DNA of 64,000 bases from Sceloporus undulatus. Its lineage: Eukaryota; Chordata; Lepidosauria; Squamata; Phrynosomatidae. Position 1 is the first letter of the stretch; every line of letters starts with the position of its first letter. Location: positions 115,882,248-115,946,247 of the forward strand of contig NC_056527.1 of the NCBI RefSeq assembly GCF_019175285.1, in the 5' to 3' direction. The position numbers were made by a program, and so were the translations under genes. The notes under the pieces are model-generated. The model saw only the letters and a program-made list of their open reading frames with translations, made no database searches and was not told where the DNA came from. Of this stretch, positions 45,000 to 55,562 are shown one piece after another.

Positions 45000-46825
45000 G
45001 TTCACTGTTCCCTTGTCATCTGGGATTCTGGAAACTGTCCTCCAAAAAAGAAACATTGCTCATTCTTGCAATAGCTTTTAAATGTGCTCCTACTGCGCTC
45101 CAAAAGGTAAAAAAAATCCAATGTAACCATTCCTTGCTCCTAACCTCAATCCCATCCAGCCCTGCCCCATCTTTATCCCATAAACTCCACATCAGTCAGC
45201 TTGCTGTTTGCCATTACTTCTCCATCGATGCCATATTTAATGCCACCAAATAACAAACAAACGCACACCCAGCACAGCTTAACTAGCCCAATTTATTATT
45301 AATATTATCAGCTTGCAGATATGGATACAAATGTGGGGATCAAGTGATCTAAGGCTGGAAAGAGAGCATCCACTCCCGACAAATTCCAGATGAGTGACCT
45401 GTTCATCAGTCAAGATTGTAAAGCATGAAGTAGAAACCAGCGTTTGCAATGCGACATTGGGACCCTGCGTTTACCACGCCATATGGTCCCTTGTGTGTTT
45501 GTGAATGCACAAACTCACATCACACTCAGAGATCTTTCACACCCATTTTTGCCACTGTGAAGAAAGTGAGTCAGCTCCAGTTCTTCCATCCTTCTGTGGC
45601 TTATCATACAAGAAAAAAAATTGTCCACCATCTCACTGATGAATTCTCACATTATGCAGCCACTGTAAAGAAATGGAACAGGTGACAGGAAAATGTACCG
45701 TAGTATATTATACATATTGAAACATATAACTCTCCTGTCTGTGAACCAAAAGATCTACACTTAGTTTCTCACAGCAATTGTAACAACATTTGGTTTTATC
45801 TTAGAGTAACAAACGCAGAGTTGGCCGGTGTCTTCCATGTCAGTGGGGCAGTGACTCTGATCCAGGTTTTATTGTAAACTTTAAAACTGAACTCGTTTTG
45901 GAATTAGGTTCAGGTTCCGGGACTTTGGATAGCTCTTTTAAAACTGGGACTAAAACCCAGACCAGATTCACCCCCATGCTGACACAGAGGCCAGCCATCA
46001 CCACTTTAGGAAAACTATTGTGTTTTCCTAAAAACTATTTTTTTCTTAATAAAATTTTAGGTATAAATACAGGCATATTTCAGCTAACAAAAACTCTGAT
46101 AGTGAAGTGCTTTCTTTACAAAAGCTATTTCCATCCTCATTTTCTGTGTAGCTGGAAGTTTTTCAGCAGCACCAGCATTGGGAGGACAGTAAAGGAGGGC
46201 AGGAGAAACACAGACTTTCAGTGTTGTATTGAAGCAATGTGTTTGTGTACTAAACAACGCAAGAAAGCACAATGAAAAAGCAGGATTCTACTCTTGCCAA
46301 TCCCATTGTAGCTGTGAGCGCCTGCCTACATCAGGCAAGGTAAACAGCAGCTGCCTCCAGTGAAGGAGAGAGGAATTAGAGCACCACATGATATCAAATG
46401 AAAGATTTCCCTGGCAAACCTCACAATGGAGGTGTTGCTGGTTGTAGCTGGCATTAAATGCCTTGCCCTGAAACCTGGCAATTGCATCTCATCAGCTTCT
46501 GGAGGTTTCTTATCCATCAACCTGGAAAACAGAGACTGGAAAGTAGGGGACAAGGATAGCACCAATGATCTCCTGTGGCAAACATATCAGTGGTCATCTG
46601 CAAAAATGGGACCAAGAGCTCCTTCTCTCCCACAGCTCCCCAGCAAGTTTGCATCAGTGAGAAGAAGAAACGTGAAAGCATTTGTAATTTTTAAAAATAG
46701 TAATAACAGCGTATGCAGGTGATATAACAAAAACTACTGACACAGTTTTATCAAAAGAACACAAGTTCCCATAAGGGCTGTTATGTAGATGAATTTTCAA
46801 TCCAGCAGGGCCCTAGAAAAATGGA
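45000..46825. other. Stretch without supported gene
   Basis: A palindromic repeat (45820-45985) is visible; open frames here are short and match nothing I recognise. Confidence 0.4.
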
Positions 46826-46945
46826 GTCATAGAATCATAGAATCATAGAGCTGGAAGAGACTGCAAGGGCCATCCAGTCCAACCCCATTCTTCCATGCAG
46901 GAAATCCAAATCAAAGCATCCCCAAAAGTCACACACAGCCCAAGC
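46826..46945 (-). mobile_element. CR1 LINE 3' fragment
   Basis: Repeated ATAGAATCAT, then GCCATCCAGTCCAACCCC. Confidence 0.8.
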
Positions 46946-47992
46946 AACAAAACTAGGCTTGTGATTTGAAATTCATGTGCTCCCTTGGGTGAATAGGATC
47001 CAAAGGAGCAACCAAAGGGACCACTGTGCTATTGTAGTTCCATATATTGCCAATGTAATGTTGGTGCCCTCTGCTAAATCCATCTTAATTTTTTAGAGCA
47101 GAAGGCTCTAAAACAGTAGTAGGCAAAGGGCAGCTCACACGCTGCATGCAGCCCCTGGACTTCTGTGGCTCCTGAAGTGCCCCAATAGTTCTACTAAGCT
47201 GCCCTAAGGTTCTTTTTTAAATGCATAATTTTTGGTCATATTTTGCCCCAAAATCAAACAGAAAGCATCTCCAATACAGTATGTGAAAACCCACAAAAAT
47301 ATCCCCACTCCAGAACCTTGTACCACCCCCAAATACATCAATTTTCCTTTGTAGTCTACCTCAAAATGACACCATGAAGGGAATTTTGAGGGACTGCAGA
47401 GGAAATAGGAGGTATTTGAATTTAGTGGCTGGAGTGACCAGCAAGAGGCAGGCTGGGCTGAAAAATGGACTTCTCTCACCCTGGTGCATTTGCCCATGTT
47501 GCTCTAAAAAAAACCCCACAAGAGCAGCTGCATTAACATCACACCACAAAAGCACAAATAAAGACACACACCCACACATAGTCCTTGCCCTCTCTTTCCT
47601 CCCCATCCCAGCACCATCCTCTGAAAGTTACATCCCAAAAGACCAAATTCACACAAACCGTTTTTGAGAAGTTACCCTTTGGTTCACTCAGGAATGGCCA
47701 AATCTGGTTATCAATCCCCTTCCTTCTGAAAATAGAGGATTTGAGATTTATGTGACATTGTTCCCACCAGATGGAAACAGGGACCATTAGAAATATTGTG
47801 TCCATTGGTGACGCCATAGCTAGAAAAACTATGACGGAAGTTCCTTTGTTTCCAAGAGGTCACAGACTGAATTCCTCATTCAGGGCAGACTTTTCCCCAA
47901 ACTCCTTTGTCTCTCCAGATGAAGGGGGAAAGTCAACTTTTAATCTCATTTACAAACTTTGTTGCTTCCGTGTCAAACTTGTTGTGGGACGA

Positions 47993-48310
47993 GGCTGCAT
48001 CTACACTGTAGGAATAATTCAGTTTGATACTACTTTAAGAGCTGTAGCTCCATCCTGTGGAATCCAGGGATTTGTAGGTTTAAAAGTTCTTTAGCCTTCT
48101 CTGCCACAGAGCCCTGGTGCCTCACAAAATGAGAAGTGCCAGGAGTCTGTATGTAGAGAGATCTTGTAGCATCTTTCAGACTAACCAAAAGAAAGAAACT
48201 GGCAGCATGAGCTTTCATAGACTTCAGTCTACTTCCTCAGATGCTGTAGGATGGAGCCATGGTAGTCAAAGTGGTCTCACATTGCATTATTTCTACAGTG
48301 TGACTGCACT
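47993..48310. mobile_element. Palindromic MITE (family A) split by a snap-back-family repeat
   Basis: GGCTGCATCTACACTGTAGG to TTTCTACAGTGTGACTGCAC. The insert (48151-48247) has CTGT on both sides. Confidence 0.78.
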
Positions 48311-48503
48311 CTGACTCTCACGGTGCAACTTCCTACAGCTCTACTCAGAGGTACGTCCATCTGTCTGAGCCCCAAGGGAGCAAATATGAAGTCAGAAGCC
48401 CTTAGGAGGCCTCAGGACTGAAGGCTGAAGTAGCCAACACAATGTCCCCCCTCCATCTGACAGAGGATGAGTTCTACCTCCACCAGGATCTCCCATTTTC
48501 TTT

Positions 48504-49850
48504 TCACGCCATGCTTGCGATGTAGGCACAAAGAACTTCCCTGACCCTTTCGGACCTAGCGGCCGGCTTAATGCGTATGTCAGGCCGCTGGAGGGGTTGT
48601 TCAAAGGTGGCCGCCAGCTGTTTGGCCTCAGCCTCCCACGTCTCCTCGTAGGCCTCCCCTTTCTCCTCACAGATGTTGTGTAAGACGCAGCAGGCTGAGA
48701 TGAGGCGAGGAAGGTTCTCCACCGCACAGTCATTGCGGCCCGTCAGGCATCGCCACCGTCCCTTCAGACGGCTGAAGGCCTCCTCCAGGGGCTCCTGGCA
48801 CCGGCTCAGGGTGGTGTTGAAGACCTCCTTGGCATCATCCAGATCTTCTATATAAGGGACCATCAACCAAGGGAGAAGAGGGTAGGCTGGTCCTCCAAGG
48901 ATGACTCTGGGCACAGATACTCCGTTGATATCAATCGTTCCTGGGGTGAAGAGGGTGCCTTCTTGACCTTTGGTGAACAATGTAGACTTGTTGAAGATCT
49001 TGGCTTCATGGGTTTTCCCTGGCCAGCCGGCACTGAGGTGGGTGAACTTCCCCTGGTGGTCCACCAGCGCCTGCAAAGCCATGGAGTAATAGCCTTTGGT
49101 GTTGACGTATTCCGCCGCTTGGTGAGGAGGACACAAAATGGGCATGTGAGTGGTGCCCACTACGCCAGCACAGTTGGGGAAACCCATCTCCTTGAAGCCC
49201 TGAATGATCTCTGCCAGGTTGTTGCCCACTGTCACAGTGGCCCGCATCAACACCCTCTGAATGGCCCGGCAAACCTCCAGCACCACCGAACCAGCGGTGG
49301 ACCTGCCCACCCCAAACTGGTTGCCCACGTCCCGGTAGCAGACGGAGGTGGCCAGCTTCCAGAGTGCGATCGCCACCCGCTTCTCCACACTTAAAGGGAT
49401 CCGCATCCGCGTCTTCTGGCGCTGCAGGGCTGGGGCGAGCCGAGTACAGAGTTCCAAGAAGGTCGACTTGCGCATTCGGAAATTTTGCAGCCAATGTGCG
49501 TCATCCCAGGTCTCCAGAACCGTTCGGTCCCACCACTCAGTGCTCCGGGGTCGGGCCCAGAAACGTCTCTCCACTGAACGGAGGCGTCCACCGCGTCGAA
49601 ATCCAGCGCTGGATGTCTGCCGCGTGAGCAAGACCTCTTCTTCTTCTTCCTCCTCCTCCTCTTCTTCTTCATCTGATTCTTCCTCCTCCTCTTCCTCGCA
49701 GCCTCGCTGCCCTAGAGATTGCAGAAACGCCCACCGACGTCGGGATGCCGCTGCCGACGACGCCTCCCCGCTGGCACGGAGGTACTCCATCATCAGGGTA
49801 CCCGACTGCACGACACACAAGATGGCAGCTTCTTTCTGGGTGGCATCCAT
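48504..49850 (-). CDS. Harbinger transposase-derived protein (HARBI1/ALP1-like), catalytic triad lost
   Basis: A single uninterrupted 448-codon frame, ATG at 49850, TGA at 48504. Residues 51-72 are almost all Glu. Residues 150-200 form the helix-turn-helix-like segment of Harbinger nucleases (LSVEKRVAIALWKLA, YRDVGNQFGVGRSTA). The DDE_Tnp_4 fold follows. Expected first Asp (CxGxxDGTH) is Gly232 in CAGVVGTTH; expected second Asp (LGDSAYP) is Gly320 in LGGPAYPLLPWLM; the accessory HD is HE (281-282). The final Glu is kept (Glu356, LEEAFSRLKGRW). DNA cleavage is therefore unlikely, yet the frame is whole, which suggests a domesticated gene, perhaps a DNA- or chromatin-binding protein like plant ALP1. 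No terminal inverted repeats were found by eye. A long pyrimidine tract ending in AG lies just upstream of the ATG and could be a splice acceptor from a non-coding first exon. The alternative is a transposon copy that died recently. Confidence 0.88.
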   Translation of the reverse strand: MDATQKEAAILCVVQSGTLMMEYLRASGEASSAAASRRRWAFLQSLGQRGCEEEEEEESDEEEEEEEEEEEEVLLTRQTSSAGFRRGGRLRSVERRFWARPRSTEWWDRTVLETWDDAHWLQNFRMRKSTFLELCTRLAPALQRQKTRMRIPLSVEKRVAIALWKLATSVCYRDVGNQFGVGRSTAGSVVLEVCRAIQRVLMRATVTVGNNLAEIIQGFKEMGFPNCAGVVGTTHMPILCPPHQAAEYVNTKGYYSMALQALVDHQGKFTHLSAGWPGKTHEAKIFNKSTLFTKGQEGTLFTPGTIDINGVSVPRVILGGPAYPLLPWLMVPYIEDLDDAKEVFNTTLSRCQEPLEEAFSRLKGRWRCLTGRNDCAVENLPRLISACCVLHNICEEKGEAYEETWEAEAKQLAATFEQPLQRPDIRIKPAARSERVREVLCAYIASMA

Positions 49851-49851
49851 G

Positions 49852-49910
49852 CTTCAAAGGAAGAAGAGAGAAAGGAGGGAGAAAAGGAGAAAGAATGAGA
49901 CGGAAGGATC
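49852..49910 (-). promoter_or_regulatory. Candidate 3' splice site just upstream of the Harbinger-derived ATG
   Basis: Read on the minus strand, about 50 nt of nearly pure C/T run into TTTGAAG, then CATGGATG with the initiating ATG. This is the layout of a polypyrimidine tract and AG acceptor placed one base before the start codon, as in genes with a spliced non-coding 5' exon. RNA evidence would decide; the tract could be chance. Confidence 0.35.
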
Positions 49911-50163
49911 AATGAAGCAGCTGCAGAGAATCATTACAGGGCAGGAAGAAATCTCCACGACACACAAAAAATATGGGATTTTAAGTCCTCCCTTTGTCTC
50001 ACAGCCATGAATGTGGGATCACATGTATCCCACAGTCCTCCGGGAAGGTTTGTAAAAAAGAAGACAGACCAGGTTTTCTTCTCCATGGACGAAAACTGCA
50101 AGCAGTATCATCCTGCCCTCTCGTGGCCAATGGCAAAGATATTCAGGACCACTCAGTTATCCA

Positions 50164-50311
50164 GGATGCATCCATACTGCAGAAATAACCCAGTTTGGCT
50201 CCGCTCCGCTCTGGGCCCACAACAAACTCCAACTCCCAGAATTCCATAGCCTTGAGCCAGACAGAGTTAAACCGGTGCCAAACTGGGTTATTTCTCCAGT
50301 GTGGATGCAGC
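50164..50311. mobile_element. Palindromic MITE (family A), internally deleted
   Basis: GGATGCATCCATACTGCAG to CCAGTGTGGATGCAGC. Confidence 0.8.
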
Positions 50312-50559
50312 TTCTGAAACATTTGGGCCTGAATCCTATATATGTCCAAGAAGAGTCGATGCGTTCCATCAATGGCATTTATCTATGGCTTCAAGGGTCC
50401 CCTGCATCTGAAAACAAACAAGAATCAGGGAAACTATACTTTAACCAAAATGCAACACTTGACAACTTTCGCTCTTCTGTGACATTGTGGCAGAGCTGCT
50501 TGGGGAAAGCTACTTTTGTGGACTGCAGCTCCCAGAATCCTCCAGCCAGCATATGAAGC

Positions 50560-51476
50560 TATCAGGAACATGTGCTGTGATCTGACAAATCCCCTGATTA
50601 TTGGCTATTGATTTCTTCATCTGATGATGGCGCTGGTGATGATTTCTTTATTGCCAGTGTTCCTCTACCTCCTCGCTGCCCACAATGGCTTCCAATGCAA
50701 GGCTCAACCAAGGAAAGCATAAAAAACAGTGCAGAGATTTAAAAATAAAAACTTTCAGAATAAATACAATCCTTAAACCTGATTTTAAAAGCAAATAACA
50801 TGTAAGAAAATAATAATACTACCTCCTATATCCTCTGTGTGCTCCTCCTTTATTATCTTATAATGACTTGAAGGCACAGAACAGCAGGAAATGTATTTAT
50901 TATACAGCAATTGCTGACTGTGTCGATTTACTGAAAATTGAATTTTTAAATATATAATAAATACAGATTTTTTTTTATTTATTTTACTTATTAATTTCCT
51001 GACTGTGGGTTGTTTTTTTTTAATTTGATGGAGCATTTTATACTTCTGAATTTCTGTCATCAATTTTACATTTTAATCATGCAAATGGCCTTTGCCTTAA
51101 GCATTGATAAAACTGATTGATTGATTGAATTATTATTATTTCCTGGATTTAGAAGCAATTGATATAGTCATATAATATAGGAAGAGCAGACAGAGGAGGT
51201 TTTGCAGTATAAAATGATCTAAATGATCTAAATTCTGTCTGTTATTCTACATTATCTTGAGATAATATAGAATAATAACAACATTGTTTTTAAAAAATCT
51301 ACATTTCTTTCCCTCCCCACTTTTAAAATATCTATTTCCCACCCTTTATTATTTTTTCCCCAGCAAATGTTGCATACATATTTTTTAAAAACCTGATCTT
51401 GTTGGGAGGTTTTGCAAACTGAAAATCTGCACCTTCTTTTAAAATATCCACTTTTAAAGATATTTATTTCCCAACC

Positions 51477-51480
<4 letters not shown>
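50560..51480. other. AT-rich stretch without supported gene
   Basis: A duplicated motif, TTTTGCA(G/A)...CTTTTAAAATATC, recurs at 51310-51350 and 51405-51450. No gene seen. Confidence 0.4.
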
Positions 51481-51520
<40 letters not shown>

Positions 51521-51521
51521 T
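51479..51521. repeat. ATT microsatellite
   Basis: About 14 ATT units. Confidence 0.95.
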
Positions 51522-51822
51522 TTTTCCCAGCAAACGTTGCACAAACTGACTCATCATCACATTAGTGGAATAAAAACACACCTTTTCTGGCAGCCACTAT
51601 GGAGATCTGCTTCCAAGAAGGCTATAGGGCAAACTCAAGAGGGGAAAAAGGGGGGAAATAAGGGGGAAAATTGAACTATTTGAGATTGCAGGAGGGAGGA
51701 ATGATCAGAGGCTGGATGCTCATAGCATGAGCCTCTTTTTGGGAAAAAAACCCCAAAACAATACAAGAAATCAAGCTTAAAATGGCACAAAAGGGCTGGA
51801 AGAATTTCCAAGTACAACCATC

Positions 51823-52020
51823 TGCGCATGCGCGTAAAATTAATCAATGAACGAGGCAAGGCGCCAGGCGTTCTCCTTTTGTTCTCTGAATGAGGCCCGT
51901 GGGGAAATTGCTCTGCAGAGACGGGACCGGAAATGCAAATCAGGAGCCGGCCTCGCCACGCCATTGGCTGGAGGGAGCTCCGCCTCTTCATACCGAGCGA
52001 CAGAGAAGGGGCGGTGGTTA
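51823..52020. promoter_or_regulatory. CpG-rich promoter-like block with NRF1, ETS, octamer, CCAAT and GC boxes
   Basis: Within 200 bp lie a palindromic NRF1 site TGCGCATGCGCG (51823-51834), an ETS core CCGGAA (51928-51933), a perfect octamer ATGCAAAT (51933-51940), an inverted CCAAT box (51963-51967), and GC boxes near 51980 and 52009. The block is CpG-rich while its surroundings are AT-rich. It abuts tRNA-Gln on the right and points toward the Harbinger-derived gene 2 kb to the left. It could serve either or both. Motifs are seen directly; promoter activity is inferred. Confidence 0.5.
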
Positions 52021-52038
52021 ACCGCCCTTCCGTGCGGA

Positions 52039-52110
52039 GGTTCCGTGGTGTAATGGTTAGCACTCTGGACTCTGAATCCAGCGATCCGAGTTCAAATCTC
52101 GGCGGAACCT
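52039..52110 (+). tRNA. tRNA-Gln (CTG)
   Basis: 72 nt, anticodon CTG in GGACTCTGAATCC, followed by TATTTT as terminator. The last acceptor pair is G-C where I recall A-T in the human gene, a compensated change that keeps the stem intact. Confidence 0.97.
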
Positions 52111-52224
52111 TATTTTCTGGGGCAATTCGCATTTAAAGCTTTACAAAAAGGGGGAAGATGAGAAAAGAAGAACCATTGTGAAATCAAGCCTCCTTTTATA
52201 TCCAAAGAGTGGCCAGTTAGATTG

Positions 52225-52690
52225 AAAGCCTAATTTAATATTTACATTAATTGATTTAACCTATTCTAGCATTGACTTGACCTATTTTAGTAATAATAAT
52301 AATAATAATAGTTATTATCATTTTCTTACTCACCTCACCTTTTATTTTATTTCCTATTTTAAATTTCTTTAAATGTCTTATTTTATTTTATTATTATTAT
52401 TATTATTATTTTATTTTAATATTTGACCTATTTTAATAATAATAATAATAATAATATTTTTTTCTTATCTCCCTCTCCTTTATTTTATTTCTTATTTGAA
52501 ATTTCTTTTAAATGTCTTTTAAATTTCTTCTTTTAAATTATTTTAATATTTGACCTATTTTAGTAGTAGTAATAATAATAATAATAATAATAATTTTTCT
52601 TATCCGCCTCTCCTCATGGCTCAAGGCGGGTTACAACATAGTTAAAATGCAATCGTTACATAAAATATGTGTATACATATATTAAGAGAT
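52225..52690. repeat. AT-rich tandem units ending in an L2-like tail
   Basis: Three units of roughly 130-160 bp, each with TTGACCTATTTTA, an AAT run and TTTTATTT-rich text; the last joins GGCTCAAGGCGGGTTACAAC. Confidence 0.6.
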
Positions 52691-52747
52691 CTATGCAATA
52701 TTTATATTACAATACGTAGGACAGTCATTAACTATAAGGTCATATTT

Positions 52748-52842
52748 ACAATATGAACTACAATTCCCAGGATTCCCTAGCACTCAGCCAGGGCAGTTAA
52801 AGCAGTGTCAACCTGGATTATTTCTGCAATGAGTTTTGGACT
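52748..52842. mobile_element. Palindromic MITE (family A), right half
   Basis: ACTACAATTCCCAGGATTCC to GGATTATTTCTGCAATG. Confidence 0.6.
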
Positions 52843-52849
52843 CTAGTTT

Positions 52850-52955
52850 GACAGAGACTTTTAAACCCGTTCAGGTGCCCATCTTTTGCAAATGCTTGAC
52901 CTCTGGATCCTTGCATGGCAAGGGTTTGGTCTAGATGGCCTTTAGGATCCCTTTT
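52850..52955 (+). mobile_element. CR1-like LINE 3' end
   Basis: GGTTTGGTCTAGATGGCC and TTTAGGATCCC. Confidence 0.55.
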
Positions 52956-53202
52956 TCCTTTTACAGCCAAGGAAGCTAGTTTTCTTGCGGCAGCAATCGC
53001 TTGTCAGCGTAGGATGCTGTCTTAACATTAACAGCACTCTCATTTTGCATTGTCTTTCTAAAATCAGTGCAACCCAAATATTTTGTATTGAATCTTGTTT
53101 CTAACCCTGCATTTACTGTATACGTCTAGAAATGTTAGTCAAAAGACTGACCCCAAAAGCCTGGGTCGACTTATCCATGGGTCAATGTAAGTATTGTACT
53201 TT

Positions 53203-53258
<56 letters not shown>
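53203..53258. repeat. CT then AT microsatellite
   Basis: About 15 CT units then about 12 AT units, the same compound form as 25829-25870. Confidence 0.95.
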
Positions 53259-54409
53259 TATGGAGCCATCCCCTTTCTCTGAATAGAGTGCTAAAAGGCG
53301 AGAGCTTAGTCCATCCTAGGAGCACCAAAAAACAGCATGGATCCCCTCTACTCTCTCCTCCATCCATCCTTTAGGATGAGCACAGTTATGCCTGCCAGAA
53401 TTTCTTTGACATCATTCTCCTTTGCATCATCCTTTACATCCTTTGTTACATGCCCCTAAGTTTTACCCTCGACTTATCCATGGGTCATATGAAAAATCTG
53501 TTATTTTGGCCCCAAAACCTGTCCTTGATGTATACATGAGGTTGACTTATAGTCGAGTATATATGGTAATATTGTATTTTAATGTATTGGATTGCATTTT
53601 ATCTATCCAATTTTGCTCCCTTTTTAACTGGTGATTGTCTGAAATAAATATAGGATAGGATAGGACTGGATAGGATAGGATCCCTTTTCTTGCAGGCTCC
53701 TCCTCCTCGAATTCTCTGCATCCAGCTCTTTCTGCTGATTCACCTTTTGCTTTCTTATTCCAGACCCATGAGCCATACTCAGCTTCATAACTGAAGGATG
53801 GGTAACATTGGCCTTTTGTCCTGGGAAGGAATGCAAAGGTGCCCAATTAGTCTAATTAGGCTCATGCCTACTTCATGCTTATTAGCAGCAGGTGGAGGGT
53901 GAGGAAATGCCAGGAGGCCCGGGTGCTAGAGGTGTGTTTCACGTGGCAATGTGGGCGGCTGGCTGCTCACGGAGTGGAGATGGCATTGAGCAAGACATGG
54001 CCTTTCTCTTGGATGTTTTTTTTTATCTGATGGGAGCCAAGCCATGCCACGCTGCAACAGCAAAGGCCAATCTATTCCAGCCCAAGAGCCCTTGATTAAA
54101 TTCCTGGAGCTGAAGGGCATGGTCCTGCCATCTGGGAAGGTTGTAATCGTGGATGAAATCTTGTGCCCTCCCAGGAACTTCTCAAAATAGGCTCCCTGGA
54201 GTGTAGGTGGGCAGGTGAGCGGAGGGTAAACATGTCCTTTTCACTCCCCACAATATGGCTCTAATGGAGGGTGAGACTGGTTGAACTGTCATGGCTTCCT
54301 CCCAGGGAATCCTGGGAATTGCAACTTGAATGGTGCTAATTCACGGCTTAGACAGATCAGCATTGACTCTTCCAGTGCCTACTGCCAAAGAAACCGAAAG
54401 TATGAAGCC

Positions 54410-54600
54410 AGGGTGGTTTAGTGGTTTGAGCGTTGGACTACAATTCTGGAGACCAGGGTTTGGATCCATGTAAATCCACTGGGTGACCTTGGGCAAGTCA
54501 CACTCTCTCAGCCTCAGAGGATGGCAGTAATAAACCTCCTCTGAGGACACTTGCCAGGGAAATCCCATGATAGGGTTGTCTTAGGGCTGAGCTGAGTGCC
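54410..54600 (+). mobile_element. tRNA-headed SINE
   Basis: GGTTTAGTGGTTTGAGCGTT, CCTTGGGCAAGTCACACTCT; tail lost. Confidence 0.8.
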
Positions 54601-55337
54601 CCCAAATGTCCAAATCTGCACCCTTAGCTCTTGCCTAGAAAGGATCATTGAACTCAGAGCCCATCCCTGAGATCTGCCAACCCTAGTAAGCAGAGATCCC
54701 ATGACTTTTTTTGCTGCCAATAGAAACTGAGATAAGAGCCAGCAGGTCAGACAGAGGACTGGGTGCAAGCTCTCTCTCTCTCTCTCTCTCTCTTATGTTA
54801 TTGAGCATCTCTTTCTCATTTGCAGCCTCACAATAGTATGGAACAGGCCTGCGTTGTAAGCAGTATTTGGGGTGGTGTCGAAACTGAATTAAATTAAAAG
54901 GCACTGGTCTACCTCTCAGAACATGGGAAAAAATATGAGGAGAACAAGCTGAAGGATGGGAAAATACATTAATTAACACTCTCAGTGGAAACTTGCTGAG
55001 ATTTGAGAAACCATCCCACACATCTTGAGCAAGATCCACCCATGAAAAATACTGTACAATTAACCCCACTGTTTTTATTTCCCTTTTGATAATAATTTAC
55101 TCAGATTCGCTATAGTCTTTATATAGAAAGAAGCTGAGATACATATTTTTTAAGTGGCCAAAACCCCAAAATGACAGAATTCCTACCAAGGAGGCCTGAG
55201 AAGGCATGGAGAGAAGGGCCCCTCATAGCATTCCAACAGGCTCATATATAGGGTCACCATAACTTAAAACCAACTAGGTGACACATTACAAGAACAATGA
55301 GTCCAAAACACATTAAGCCTCCCATTAGCATCTTCCA

Positions 55338-55562
55338 CCTAAAGAAAAGACATTTCACCTAAACATTGGGACAAACATCCTGATAGTAAGAGTTGTTTGA
55401 CAGCGGAAGGCATTGCTTCGGAGGGTGGTGGAGTCTCCTTCTTTGGAGGTTTTTCAACAGAGGCTGGATGGCTATCTATCTGGGATGCTTTATTCCTGAA
55501 TGGCAGAATGGGGTTGGATTGGATAACCCTGAGAGTCTCTTCCAACTCTATGTTTCTGTGAA
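55338..55562 (+). mobile_element. CR1 LINE 3' end
   Basis: TCCTTCTTTGGAGGTTTTTC, GGGGTTGGATTGGATAACCC, close to the copy at 1-137. Confidence 0.82.

Noticed and set aside
45898-46275. 125-codon plus-strand frame as a gene
   Set aside because: Starts inside a palindromic repeat; no domain, splice or promoter support.
49006-50010. Open frames of 162-220 codons antisense to or out of frame with the Harbinger-derived gene
   Set aside because: Shadows of the real frame; no family motifs, and the Ser run mirrors the Glu run.
52323-52335. Good consensus splice donor (GGTGAGTAAG) on the minus strand as the first exon of the Harbinger-derived gene
   Set aside because: It lies in an AT-rich tandem repeat beyond the tRNA gene; a single motif is too weak without transcript evidence.
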